Positions 27,559 through 36,384 of a DNA stretch of 47,299 nt are shown piece after piece. The notes beneath the pieces were generated by a model, which ran no database searches, was not told the origin of the DNA, and saw nothing but the letters and a program-made list of their open reading frames with translations. Source of the DNA: Pseudomonadota bacterium. GTDB lineage: Bacteria; Pseudomonadota; Alphaproteobacteria; Caulobacterales; Caulobacteraceae. Position 1 is the stretch's first letter; each line of letters starts with the position of its first letter. Where the stretch lies: contig JAHWJX010000014.1 of assembly GCA_019348195.1 (NCBI GenBank), positions 1-47,299 of the forward strand, given 5' to 3'. The translations under genes and the position numbers were made by a program.

Positions 27559-28749
27559 ATGATCTCCAGCTCGCTACGTTCCGCAGCCATCGCCGCCGCG
27601 GGGTTCGCTTTCGCCTGCGTGTTCGGCGCGCCGGCTCATGCTCAATTTCATACTCCGGGCCCGGAGGAATCCGCGGCCATGGCCAAGCCGGCTCCCCTGG
27701 AGCTTCCGCGCTCGGTCTTTGAGGAGGCGGTCGCTTTTCAGCTCTACATGGGCCGGGCGGCCGGGCTGTCCTCAAGCTTCGCCAACGGCTCGGCCATTGC
27801 GGAAACCGTGCGGGGCGGCGCCGCCTACGAACCGCGCCAGCTCGGCCGCGGCGCCGTGGCCTACGGCGCCCTGGTCGCACTGCAGGATCCGGCCTTCGTG
27901 CGCAGCCTGCGCGGGCGCTCGCTGGACCCCGCGCGCCGCAAGGAACTGGCCGCCCGGATCTGGCGGGACCCGGCCGTGGTGGTCAGCCTTCCGGGTGCGG
28001 ACTCCGCCGCCGGCTTGGTCGTGGCTGCGGTTTCGGACGAAGGCGCACGCCTGCGCGGTGTGGGTGATCGGATCAAACAGTCCGCGTACGACATACAACA
28101 GCAGCCCTGGTCCAAGAACGAAGTCGCGGGCCGCGACAAGCGGCTGGCCGAGGTCAAGGCCCTGTCCCTGTCTCCCCTGCCGACCTCGCCCGCGGACGTG
28201 GAGCGGCTCCGGCTGGCGGCCGTGGGCGATACGCCCCTGACGCTCGCCCCTGCGGTCAAGCCCATCTACTCCCCCGTGGTGCAACGGGCCCTGGCCGTGG
28301 CCGCACTGGCGGCTCTGGGCGAAGCCGGCGAGGACGAGGCCGCGCTGGAACCGCTGCTCACCGAGCCGGAGTGCGCCTCCTGCCTCAAGATGGCCAAGCT
28401 GAACCTGTTCCAGTGTCTGGCCGTGGCCAAGCCCTGGTACGAGGACGTCTTCTGCATCGGCCAGCACGGCCTCAAGGACACCGGCGACTGCCTGGCCGAA
28501 ACTCGCAGCATCCGCTGGCGCCCGGCCGCGACCCCCGCGGCGGCCGCCACGCCGACCGCCGTCGCCTACAGCGCGCAAGCCGCGGCCTACGCGACCCCGG
28601 CTGCAACCGCCGCTCCGGCGGCGGCCTACCGCGCGGGGCCGACCTCCGCATACGGCCGGCCCGCCGTGGCCCAAGCGGGTCCGGCTGGGCGCCCGGGAAC
28701 CGATCCGCTCTCGGCTTGGCGGCGCCCGGACTCCTGGACTCGGTACTAG
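27559..28749 (+). CDS. Exported protein with a C-terminal cysteine cluster
   Basis: This 396-residue protein of unknown function has a clear Sec signal peptide of about 28 residues (hydrophobic AAIAAAGFAFACVFG, cleavage after AHA). The next 240 residues are mostly helical with no recognised fold. Around residues 270-315 there is a compact Cys cluster (CASC, then FQC, FC and DC, within ECASCLKMAKLNLFQC to TGDCL) that would suit disulfides or a metal in the periplasm. The last 80 residues are Ala/Pro/Tyr-rich low complexity. ATG 27559 follows GGGAGGG. It stands alone between two hairpins. I have no function for it. Confidence 0.8.
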   Translation: MISSSLRSAAIAAAGFAFACVFGAPAHAQFHTPGPEESAAMAKPAPLELPRSVFEEAVAFQLYMGRAAGLSSSFANGSAIAETVRGGAAYEPRQLGRGAVAYGALVALQDPAFVRSLRGRSLDPARRKELAARIWRDPAVVVSLPGADSAAGLVVAAVSDEGARLRGVGDRIKQSAYDIQQQPWSKNEVAGRDKRLAEVKALSLSPLPTSPADVERLRLAAVGDTPLTLAPAVKPIYSPVVQRALAVAALAALGEAGEDEAALEPLLTEPECASCLKMAKLNLFQCLAVAKPWYEDVFCIGQHGLKDTGDCLAETRSIRWRPAATPAAAATPTAVAYSAQAAAYATPAATAAPAAAYRAGPTSAYGRPAVAQAGPAGRPGTDPLSAWRRPDSWTRY

Positions 28750-28797
28750 GCGGAGCCCAGCAGGCCGCCCAGCTCAGGCCAGGCGCTTGCCCGACGG

Positions 28798-28826
28798 GAG
28801 AGGCGCGACCCCAGGTCGCGCTTCTC
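28798..28826 (+). terminator. Hairpin terminator after the exported Cys protein gene
   Basis: A 13-bp stem (28798-28810 with 28814-28826, one G-T pair) around the loop CCA, about 50 nt after the stop. No long T-run follows. Confidence 0.6.
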
Positions 28827-28948
28827 GGGTTTCCGAGCGGGTGGAGCGGTCCGTGAGAGCGGCGCTGACCGGGTCTTCTCTCGGCGCCCCTCCCGTTGAA
28901 GCGCCCCGGCCTTGAGCCCCGTCGCGCCCCGGTCTACCCCCGACCGCG

Positions 28949-30556
28949 ATGCCCAAGCTCGCCTCCGCCATCGACTCGGCCTCGCCCGCCTTCGCCGCCA
29001 ACGCCGAACACAATCGCACGCTCGCCGCCGAGCTCCGCGCCAAGGTGGCCCAAGCCGGCCTCGGCGGTCCCGAAACTTCCCGCCAGCGTCACGTCGCCCG
29101 GGGCAAGCTGCTGCCTCGCGACCGCGTGGAACGCCTGCTCGACCTGGGCTCCCCCTTTCTAGAAATCGGCCAACTGGCCGCCAACGGCCTCTACGACGGC
29201 GAGGCGCCCGGGGCCGGCATGATCGCGGGTGTGGGTCGCGTGTCCGGCCGCGAAGTCATGATCGTCGCCAACGACCCCACGGTGAAAGGCGGCGCCTACT
29301 TCCCCCTCACGGTGAAGAAGCACCTTCGCGCCCAGGAGATCGCCCAGCAGAACCGGCTTCCCTGCATCTACCTGGTCGACAGCGGCGGCGCGAACCTGCC
29401 CCACCAGGCCGAAGTCTTCCCCGACCGCGACCACTTCGGCCGCATCTTCTTCAACCAGGCTCGCATGAGCGCCGCCGAAATCCCGCAGATCGCCTGCGTC
29501 ATGGGCAGCTGCACCGCCGGCGGCGCCTATGTCCCGGCCATGAGCGACGAAACGGTGATCGTCCGCAACCAGGGAACCATCTTCCTGGCTGGCCCGCCCC
29601 TGGTGAAGGCCGCCACCGGCGAGGTGATCTCGGCCGAAGAGCTCGGCGGGGCCGAAACCCACGGCCGGCGCTCCGGCGTGGTCGATCATGTCGCGGCCAA
29701 TGACGAGCACGCGCTCCAGATCGTGCGCCGCATCGTGTCCCACCTGAACACCACCAAGAACGTCGCCGTGGCCGTCCGCCAGCCTCGCCCGCCCGCCTAC
29801 GACCCCCAAGAACTCTACGGGGTCATCCCGCAGGACGTCCGCGCCCCCTATGACGTCCGCGAGGTGATCGCCCGCACCGTGGACGGCTCGGAGTTCGACG
29901 AGTTCAAGGCGCTCTACGGGACGACCCTGGTCTGCGGCTTCGCCCACATCTGGGGCTATCCGGTGGCCATCCTGGCCAACAACGGCGTGCTCTTCTCCGA
30001 GTCGGCGCTCAAGGGGGCCCACTTCGTCGAGCTGGCCTGCAAGCGCCGCATCCCCCTGCTGTTTCTGCAGAACATCTCCGGCTTCATGGTGGGCGGCAGA
30101 TACGAGGCCGGCGGCATCGCCAAGGACGGCGCCAAGCTGGTCACCGCCGTGGCCTGCGCCGAGGTCCCCAAGATCACCGTTCTCATCGGCGGCAGCTTCG
30201 GGGCCGGCAATTACGGCATGAACGGCCGCGCCTATTCCCCCCGCTTCCTTTTCACCTGGCCCAATTCGCGGATCAGCGTCATGGGCGGCGAACAGGCCGC
30301 CAGCGTTCTGGCCACCATCCGCCGCGACGCCATAGAGGCCAAGGGCGGGGAATGGCCGGCGGAGCAGGAGGAGGCTTTCAAGGCCCCCATCCGCGAGCGC
30401 TATGAAGGCGAGGGCAACCCTTATTACGCTACCGCCCGGCTGTGGGACGACGGCGTCATCGACCCGGTGCAGACCCGCGACGTCCTGGGCTTGGCGCTGT
30501 CCGCCACGCTGAACGCTCCGATCCCCGAGACGCGGTTCGGCGTTTTCCGGATGTAG
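28949..30556 (+). CDS. Acyl-CoA carboxylase beta subunit, probably methylcrotonyl-CoA
   Basis: This 535-residue carboxyltransferase subunit of a biotin-dependent acyl-CoA carboxylase moves CO2 from biotin to the acyl-CoA. Sequence and length best fit methylcrotonyl-CoA carboxylase beta (leucine breakdown): [73 protein letters not shown], the two oxyanion regions and the late [19 protein letters not shown]. Propionyl-CoA carboxylase beta is less likely because of the SGGANLP segment. The biotin carboxylase alpha subunit, usually a neighbour, is absent from the window. It ends 2 nt from the convergent P450 gene. Confidence 0.88.
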   Translation: MPKLASAIDSASPAFAANAEHNRTLAAELRAKVAQAGLGGPETSRQRHVARGKLLPRDRVERLLDLGSPFLEIGQLAANGLYDGEAPGAGMIAGVGRVSGREVMIVANDPTVKGGAYFPLTVKKHLRAQEIAQQNRLPCIYLVDSGGANLPHQAEVFPDRDHFGRIFFNQARMSAAEIPQIACVMGSCTAGGAYVPAMSDETVIVRNQGTIFLAGPPLVKAATGEVISAEELGGAETHGRRSGVVDHVAANDEHALQIVRRIVSHLNTTKNVAVAVRQPRPPAYDPQELYGVIPQDVRAPYDVREVIARTVDGSEFDEFKALYGTTLVCGFAHIWGYPVAILANNGVLFSESALKGAHFVELACKRRIPLLFLQNISGFMVGGRYEAGGIAKDGAKLVTAVACAEVPKITVLIGGSFGAGNYGMNGRAYSPRFLFTWPNSRISVMGGEQAASVLATIRRDAIEAKGGEWPAEQEEAFKAPIRERYEGEGNPYYATARLWDDGVIDPVQTRDVLGLALSATLNAPIPETRFGVFRM

Positions 30557-30558
30557 GA

Positions 30559-31953
30559 TCAGCCCGCACGCGGCCGGATCCGGAGAGGCATGCCGCCGTC
30601 GGGGCTGGTGGTGAGGCGAAAGCGGGGGAGAGGCTGGGCCCCCGACGCCGGCTCCACCGCAAAGGCGCGGACGTAGGTGGCCAGGAAGGTTTTCGCCTCC
30701 ATCATCGCGAACCGGGCGCCGATGCAGACGCGGGGGCCGCCGCCGAAGGGAATGAAGGCGAAGCGGCGCCGCCCCGCGGACCGCTCCGGCGAGAACCGGT
30801 CCGGATCGAACGCGGACGGATGGTCCCAGAGCCGCGGGCTTCGGTGCAGGACGTAGAGATTGCAGAAGACGTTCGTCCCGGCCTTGACCTGCACAGGGCC
30901 GAGATCGACGTCGCGCCTGGCCGTGCGCAGGATGAGGGGGCCGGGGGTGAACAACCGCAGAGACTCGTTCACCACCTGCTCGTGGAAGGTGAGCCGGTCC
31001 AGGCCGTCCGCCGTCACCGGGCCGTCGCCCAGCACCTGTCGCGCCTCGGCGAGCAACCGCGCCTGCACCTCGGGCGCGTTGGCGACCAGGTACAGCGTCC
31101 AGGTGAGCGTAACCGCCGTTGTCTCGTGGCCGGCGCCGATGAAGGTCAAAATGTTGTCGACCAATTCCTGGTCGCTGAGGCCGCGCGCATTCTCCGGGTC
31201 CCGGGCCGCCAGCAGGGTGCCCAGGAGATCGCCGGTCTCCAGATCGCTTCGCCGACGCCGCTCCACGGCCTCGCGGGCCTGTTCCCGCAGCGCCCTCACC
31301 CGGCTGCGGTAGAGGGATCGCCCGGGCGCGGGAATCCAGGGGGGCGCGCCCATCAGATCCAGGGCTGTGGGCCTGACCACCACATCGCCGAACAGGGTGT
31401 GGGCCAGCACCTCGGGGGCAGCGCCGTCATAGCTGGCGAGCAAGGTGTCCATGACCACCTGGAGCGTGGCCCGGCGCATCTCCGGCTCGACATCGACGAC
31501 GCCGGAGGCGGCGCACAGCCGCGCCGCCGAGGCTTCGGCCGCCCCCGCGAACGCAGCCGTCATCCGGCGCAGCGCCTCGTGCCGGAAAGCGGGCGCGGCC
31601 GCCCGGCGCTGCCGACGCCACTCCTCGCCTTCCACGACCAGCAGGCCGTCGCCGACCGTGGGCCGGAACGCGCGCTGCTGCAGTTCGGATCGTCCAAAGG
31701 CGTCGGCATGGTCCAGCAGGACAGCCTGGATCAGCTCTGGATCGCAGACCGCGAGGTGATCCTTGCCGAGCGAGCGGCTCCGCCGGAAGGGCAGGTGGAA
31801 CAGCTCGGCGTCGATCGCCTCAAGGGGATTGCGGTGCATCGCCACCAGCATCCGCAGCGACGACAGCCGCCGGGGCGGCGGCGCCACTGTGGCCGGCGTG
31901 AACAGCGCCGCGGCGGTGCTTCGATCCGGTCGCTCCAGCACGTCCGCCATCAT
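30559..31953 (-). CDS. Cytochrome P450
   Basis: This 464-residue heme monooxygenase has the heme-ligand loop [15 protein letters not shown] with its Cys near the C-terminus, the I-helix oxygen motif [13 protein letters not shown] and the ExxR in NESLR. The region [14 protein letters not shown] to DRFSPERS resembles class-E, CYP4/CYP102-like P450s rather than camphor-type ones. There is no membrane anchor and no fused reductase. No ferredoxin or ferredoxin reductase lies nearby, so the redox partner is unknown. ATG 31953 and 31950 are both possible. It diverges from a MATE exporter, a pairing sometimes seen with secondary metabolites, but no other such gene is present. Confidence 0.92.
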   Translation of the reverse strand: MMADVLERPDRSTAAALFTPATVAPPPRRLSSLRMLVAMHRNPLEAIDAELFHLPFRRSRSLGKDHLAVCDPELIQAVLLDHADAFGRSELQQRAFRPTVGDGLLVVEGEEWRRQRRAAAPAFRHEALRRMTAAFAGAAEASAARLCAASGVVDVEPEMRRATLQVVMDTLLASYDGAAPEVLAHTLFGDVVVRPTALDLMGAPPWIPAPGRSLYRSRVRALREQAREAVERRRRSDLETGDLLGTLLAARDPENARGLSDQELVDNILTFIGAGHETTAVTLTWTLYLVANAPEVQARLLAEARQVLGDGPVTADGLDRLTFHEQVVNESLRLFTPGPLILRTARRDVDLGPVQVKAGTNVFCNLYVLHRSPRLWDHPSAFDPDRFSPERSAGRRRFAFIPFGGGPRVCIGARFAMMEAKTFLATYVRAFAVEPASGAQPLPRFRLTTSPDGGMPLRIRPRAG

Positions 31954-32071
31954 GGCACGTCCCGATACGGTGATCCTCCCAAGGCTATCAGAACGGCCAA
32001 GCTGCTCCAAGCTTTGGGCCGACGGTCGAGGGCTGGACTTGAGCCGCCGGGGCGGGGCAACACGGGCCGGC

Positions 32072-33439
32072 ATGAGCACGTCCGCCCTAACCCTCCCGCC
32101 CCGGCGTGCGCGCGCCGAGCTGGCGGAACTCCTGAGTCTGGCCGGACCGGTGATTGCGGCCCGCATCGGCATCATGGTCATGGGCCTGACGGACGCCGTG
32201 GTGGTCGGCCGCTACTCGGCGACGGAACTCGGCTATCACGCCCTGGGCTGGGCGCCGACCTCCATACTGCTGACCACGGGCGTGGGCCTGCTCCTGGGCG
32301 TCCAGGTCATGACCTCCCAGGCCATCGGGGAGGGGAGGCCGGACCACGCGGGCCTCATCCTGCGCCGGGGGATCGCCTACGCACTGCAGCTGGGCCTGGT
32401 GGCCGCCGGGCTGCTGTTTGCGCTGGGCCCCGCTCTGCTGGGGGCGCTCCGCCTGGAGCCCGACCTGGCTCGCGGGGCCGCCCGTGCGCTGCAGGTCTTC
32501 GCCCTGTCCCTCCCGCCCTATCTCGTGGCCGTGGCCTGCAGCTTCTTCCTGGAGGCCACGCGCCGCGCCGCCCCGGCCATGGTGATCATGTGGCTGGCCA
32601 ATGGACTGAACCTCCTGGTCAATCTCCTGCTCGTGCCCGGAACCCTGGGCCTGCCCGCCCTGGGCGCCGTGGGCTCGGCCTGGGCCACCTTCGGGGCGCG
32701 CACCGCCTTGATGGTCATGTCCCTCGTCTATATCGCCCGGCTGCCCGAGGCGGGCGCGCTCGGCCTCTTCGCCCGCCCGCCCCGCGACCGGCAGGCCGAA
32801 GCCGCCCAGCGCCGCATCGGCTACGCCGCCGGAGCGTCCTACGCCATCGAGGTGGGCGCCTTTGCGGGCATGAATTTCGTCGCCGCCTGGGTCAGCCAGC
32901 TGGCGGTGGCCGCCTACGCCGTTGTTTTGAACGTCACGGCGATCATCTTCATGGCCCCCTTGGGCTTGGCAGGTGCGACCGCGGTCCTGGTCGGCCGCGC
33001 CTATGGCGCCCGCAACCGGCATGAGGTCGTCCGCGCCGGTGTGCTGGGCCTGGCGGTCTGCGCCGTGCTGGCCACAGTGATCGCCCTGATCGTCTGGCCG
33101 GGCGCCCGCCTGATCACCTCCGCCTACACCACCCAGCCCGAACTGCTCGACCTGGCCGCGGGCGCGCTTGCGCTGTGCACCGTCTTCTTTGTGGTGGACG
33201 CGCTTCAGGTCGTGGCCGCCCAGGCGTTGCGGGCGCGGGGCGACGTCTGGCTGCCCACCGCCATGCACCTGGTCAGCTACGGCCTGATCATGGCCCCGCT
33301 CGGCTGGTTCCTGGCCGAGCCCGCCGGCCTGGGTCTGAACGGCATCATCTGGGCCATCATCATCGCCAGCTTCGTTTCCGCCGCCCTGCTCGTCGGCCGC
33401 TTCGCCTGGCTGGCCCGCCAGCCTCTCCCGGCTGGCTAG
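32072..33439 (+). CDS. MATE family efflux transporter
   Basis: This 455-residue inner-membrane transporter has about twelve hydrophobic helices in two repeats. MATE features are ARIGIMVMGLTDAVVVGRYSA in the first helices, the Leu/Gly-rich LLGVQVMTSQAIGEG loop and, in the second half, GLAGATAVLVGRAYGARNRHE. Such proteins export cationic drugs or metabolites against Na+ or H+. It diverges from the P450 gene. Its TAG is part of CTAG (33436-33439) shared with the convergent gene. The substrate cannot be predicted. Confidence 0.92.
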   Translation: MSTSALTLPPRRARAELAELLSLAGPVIAARIGIMVMGLTDAVVVGRYSATELGYHALGWAPTSILLTTGVGLLLGVQVMTSQAIGEGRPDHAGLILRRGIAYALQLGLVAAGLLFALGPALLGALRLEPDLARGAARALQVFALSLPPYLVAVACSFFLEATRRAAPAMVIMWLANGLNLLVNLLLVPGTLGLPALGAVGSAWATFGARTALMVMSLVYIARLPEAGALGLFARPPRDRQAEAAQRRIGYAAGASYAIEVGAFAGMNFVAAWVSQLAVAAYAVVLNVTAIIFMAPLGLAGATAVLVGRAYGARNRHEVVRAGVLGLAVCAVLATVIALIVWPGARLITSAYTTQPELLDLAAGALALCTVFFVVDALQVVAAQALRARGDVWLPTAMHLVSYGLIMAPLGWFLAEPAGLGLNGIIWAIIIASFVSAALLVGRFAWLARQPLPAG

Positions 33440-34350
33440 ACCTCGGCGCCCAAGATCCAGCCTTCCTCCTGCTCCACGGCCGCGACCGCAGCCTCGTCAT
33501 GGGCTTTGGGCGGGACGAACAGCGCGCCCAGTCGCCCCGCTTCGTCCAGCCGCGCGAAATATTCGCAAGCCTCGCGCACCTGCGCCTGGTCCACCACCTC
33601 GCCTGGCTGACCTCCTTCGGCGTAGAGCCGCGGATAGATCTCCACCAGCAGCGCCTCCAGGGGCTGCAGCTCCTCCGCCGAGGGCGTCCGCCACCCGGTG
33701 GTGAAGGGCCACACCGCGCCTTTGGGGCCCAGTTCGTCCAACAACCGCCGTGCCGCGGGGATGCCCACGATGGCCTGACTGCCCACCGTACCGTTGCCGA
33801 AGATCTGCCACACCGATTTGGCCGCCGTCTTCCCCGCCAGCTTCTGCACCGCCAGCTCCGTTCGCCGGAACAAGGGCGGCAGATCCTCGCCGTGCACCGG
33901 CTTGGTCGACTTCAGCCAGGTCTGGACGTCGGCCCCCGGCGCGCCCCAGAAGGGCCGCGCCTCGTCCGTCATCAGCCGGTTCATCTTGTTGGCCACGGCG
34001 AAGCGGTTGTTGGTGTTGTCCGCCTTGTCGCGGACGTTGTCCGCCAGGAACTTCCACATCGAAGCCCAGGCGGGATCGGCCAGCTTCAGCTTGGCCGCCG
34101 TGCCCTCCGGATAACCCAGAGCGAAATCAAAGCCGATCAGGGCCCGGTCGCCCCGCCGCCTCAGGTCCGCCAGCACCGTCCGCAGCTGCGCCTCCGCCGC
34201 CGCCCGCGTCGGCGGGTTGAAGCTCTCAAAACTCAGCCGGAAACGCACGTCGCGCTTGGCCACGCCGATCCAGACGGAGTCCTTGCCCGTCTTCGGTTTG
34301 GCGGACGCGCTCCAGTCCACCATCACATAGGCGCCGAAAATACGCCGCAC
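33436..34350 (-). CDS. Unknown protein with possible RNase H-like fold
   Basis: This 304-residue cytosolic protein has no recognised assignment. The start GAYVMVDWSASAKP, followed by KDSVWIGVAKRD and later ALIGFDFALGYPEG, puts an Asp at the end of two early strands, a pattern seen in RNase H-like proteins such as DUF429. This is suggestive only. Later conserved-looking stretches are ARPFWGAPG, WQIFGNGTVGSQAIVGIPAARRL and LVEIYPRLYA. It begins at GTG 34350 with GGGAG upstream, 3 nt after the MDR reductase stop, so the two form an operon. It ends in CTAG shared with the MATE gene. Confidence 0.75.
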   Translation of the reverse strand: MRRIFGAYVMVDWSASAKPKTGKDSVWIGVAKRDVRFRLSFESFNPPTRAAAEAQLRTVLADLRRRGDRALIGFDFALGYPEGTAAKLKLADPAWASMWKFLADNVRDKADNTNNRFAVANKMNRLMTDEARPFWGAPGADVQTWLKSTKPVHGEDLPPLFRRTELAVQKLAGKTAAKSVWQIFGNGTVGSQAIVGIPAARRLLDELGPKGAVWPFTTGWRTPSAEELQPLEALLVEIYPRLYAEGGQPGEVVDQAQVREACEYFARLDEAGRLGALFVPPKAHDEAAVAAVEQEEGWILGAEV

Positions 34351-34353
34351 GCA

Positions 34354-35355
34354 TCAGTCTCCCAGCTTGACGAGCATCTTCCCGATGTTCCCGCCCGTGA
34401 ACAGCTTGGAGAAGGCGCCCGGGGCCGCTTCGATCCCGTGATCCACGGTTTCGCGCCATTTCAGCTTGCCGTCGCCCACCCAGCCCGACAGCTCCCGCAG
34501 GAAGTTCGGCGCCTCCGCATGGTGGTCCGAGACGATGAAGCCCTGCACTTTCAGACGCTTGCCGATGACGAAGAACAGGTTCTTCGGCCCGGGCGCCGCT
34601 TCCAGGTCGTTGTACTGGCTGATGGCTCCACAAAGGGCGAAGCGTGCGAACGGCCGCGCGGCGCTCAGGGCCGCCTCCAGGTGGTCGCCCCCGACATTGT
34701 CGAAGTAGACGTCGATCCCCTTGGGCGCGACCCGGGCCAGGGCCGCGGCCAGGTCCGGCTCCTCGCGGTAGTTGATCCCATGATCGACCCCGATCTCGCG
34801 TAGAAACTCCAACTTCGCAGCTCCGCCGGCGGAGCCGATCACGGTGCAGCCCTTCGCCTTGGCGATCTGGCACGCGACCGAGCCCACCGCCCCCGCCGCC
34901 CCGGACACGAACACCGTGTCGCCTTGCTCGACCTCCGCGATCTTGAGCAGTCCTACCCAGGCCGTCAGCCCCGGCATCCCCGCGGCGCCCAGAAAGGCCT
35001 GCTCGGGCAGCCCCCGCGTATCGAGCTTGGTGAGGTGCTTGGCCGGCGCCGTGAACGCTTCGCGCCATCCCAGCATGGACATCACCGTGTCGCCCGGGGT
35101 GAAATCCTGCGAGGCGCTGGCCACCACCTCGCCGACGGCCCCGCCTTCCAACGGCCTGCCGATCTGGAAGGGCGGCACATAGCTCGGCCGGTCGATCATG
35201 CGGCTGCGCATGTAGGGGTCCACGGACATCCAGCGGTTGCGCACCAGCACTTCGCCCGGAGCCGGGGAGGGGACCTCCACCTCGGCCAGCTCGAAAGTCT
35301 CCGGCCCGGGCGCACCGTCCGGGCGGGTCTTTAGCCTGATCTCACGTGAACGCAT
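34354..35355 (-). CDS. NADP-dependent MDR family oxidoreductase
   Basis: This 333-residue zinc-free medium-chain reductase is of the leukotriene B4 12-hydroxydehydrogenase / CurA type, which reduces alkenal or enone double bonds with NADPH. Family features are VLVRNRWMSVDPYMRSRM near the N-terminus, GMPGLTAWVGLLKIAEV, the dinucleotide fold VFVSGAAGAVGSVACQIAK and VYFDNVGGDHLEAAL, and FALCGAISQYN. No zinc ligands are seen. ATG 35355 follows AGGAGGG. Likely role: detoxifying reactive carbonyls; true substrate unknown. It forms an operon with the following gene. Confidence 0.9.
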   Translation of the reverse strand: MRSREIRLKTRPDGAPGPETFELAEVEVPSPAPGEVLVRNRWMSVDPYMRSRMIDRPSYVPPFQIGRPLEGGAVGEVVASASQDFTPGDTVMSMLGWREAFTAPAKHLTKLDTRGLPEQAFLGAAGMPGLTAWVGLLKIAEVEQGDTVFVSGAAGAVGSVACQIAKAKGCTVIGSAGGAAKLEFLREIGVDHGINYREEPDLAAALARVAPKGIDVYFDNVGGDHLEAALSAARPFARFALCGAISQYNDLEAAPGPKNLFFVIGKRLKVQGFIVSDHHAEAPNFLRELSGWVGDGKLKWRETVDHGIEAAPGAFSKLFTGGNIGKMLVKLGD

Positions 35356-35460
35356 GAAGCCCTCCTGGGGGTGGTCCTACGGTCCTGCGCAACAATGGGG
35401 CAAGCAATGTGAGCGGTCCGGGCTTGCCTTGACGACCCGGCCCGCCCTAACCCCCCGGCC

Positions 35461-36375
35461 ATGAGCACCGCGCTGAAAGCGGGCGTCGCGGGGGCGGGCG
35501 TCTTCGGCGGGCATCACGCCCGCAAATACGTCAGCCTGCCGGACGTGGAGCTGGTGGGCGTCTACGACCGCGGCACCGGCCGCGCTCTGGCCCTGGCGCA
35601 AGGCCTGGGCGCCCCGGGCTTTGTCGACCTGGAGGCCTTCCTGGAACAGGCCGAGGCCGTGACGGTCGCCGCCCCCGCCGTAGCCCACTTCGAGCTGGCC
35701 TGGGCCGCGCTGTGCGCCGGCCGCCACGTTTATAGCGAGAAGCCTCTGGCCGCGACGCTCCAGGGCGCCCGCGCGCTGGTCGTCAAGGCCGCGGAACAGG
35801 GCCGCGTCCTGGCCTGCGGTCATCAGGAGCGAGCCGTCTTCGCCGCCATGGGCTTGTTCGACGCTCCGGAGCGCCCGCTGCGCGTGGAAGCCGTCCGCCG
35901 CAACACCCACACCGGCCGAGGCGCCGACGTGTCGGTGGTGCTGGACCTGATGATCCACGACCTGGATCTCGCCATCGCCCTGGCTGAAGGCGCGCCTGAA
36001 ACGGTTGAGGGCGACTCGCGCACAACCCACGGCCCCTTTCACGACTCCGCCTGGAGCGAGATCGGCTTTTCCGGCGGCATGACCGCGCGCTTCGAGGCCG
36101 ACCGCGACGCCGCCCGGCGCGAACGCACCATGCGCCTGACCTACCCCTCGGGCGTGGTCGAGATCGATTTCCTCGCCCGGACCTTTCGCAACGATACCGC
36201 CTTTCCCCTCAACGCCGAGTTCGAACAAACGGAGGCCGGCCGCGACCCCCTGGGGGTCAGCGTCGCGGCCTTTGTCGCCGCCTGCCGCGGCGAGGCCGCC
36301 CGCCCCCTGGTCACGGGGGAGGAGGCCGCCGCCGCTCTGGCGCTCGCGCTCCGCATCGAAAAAGCCGCCGCCTAG
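35461..36375 (+). CDS. Gfo/Idh/MocA oxidoreductase, GnnA-like
   Basis: This 304-residue NAD(P)-dependent sugar oxidoreductase has the Rossmann start GVAGAGVFGGHHARKYVSL, then VYDRGTG, the catalytic-loop Lys in YSEKPLA, and the C-terminal-domain VVLDLMIHDLDLAI with the conserved His. It sits 9 nt upstream of a DegT-type aminotransferase. That pair is the layout of GnnA/GnnB, where GnnA oxidises the 3-OH of UDP-GlcNAc so GnnB can place an amino group there for 2,3-diaminoglucose lipid A. Caulobacter lipid A contains that sugar, which supports the reading. Another nucleotide-sugar route, such as Wlb-type, is possible. Confidence 0.85.
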   Translation: MSTALKAGVAGAGVFGGHHARKYVSLPDVELVGVYDRGTGRALALAQGLGAPGFVDLEAFLEQAEAVTVAAPAVAHFELAWAALCAGRHVYSEKPLAATLQGARALVVKAAEQGRVLACGHQERAVFAAMGLFDAPERPLRVEAVRRNTHTGRGADVSVVLDLMIHDLDLAIALAEGAPETVEGDSRTTHGPFHDSAWSEIGFSGGMTARFEADRDAARRERTMRLTYPSGVVEIDFLARTFRNDTAFPLNAEFEQTEAGRDPLGVSVAAFVAACRGEAARPLVTGEEAAAALALALRIEKAAA

Positions 36376-36384
36376 GCCTCGAAC

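Noticed and set aside
30442-33024. 860-codon + strand open frame across the carboxylase end, the P450 and the MATE gene.
   Set aside because: It overlaps three well-supported genes in other frames and shows only Arg/Gly/Pro-rich shadow composition.
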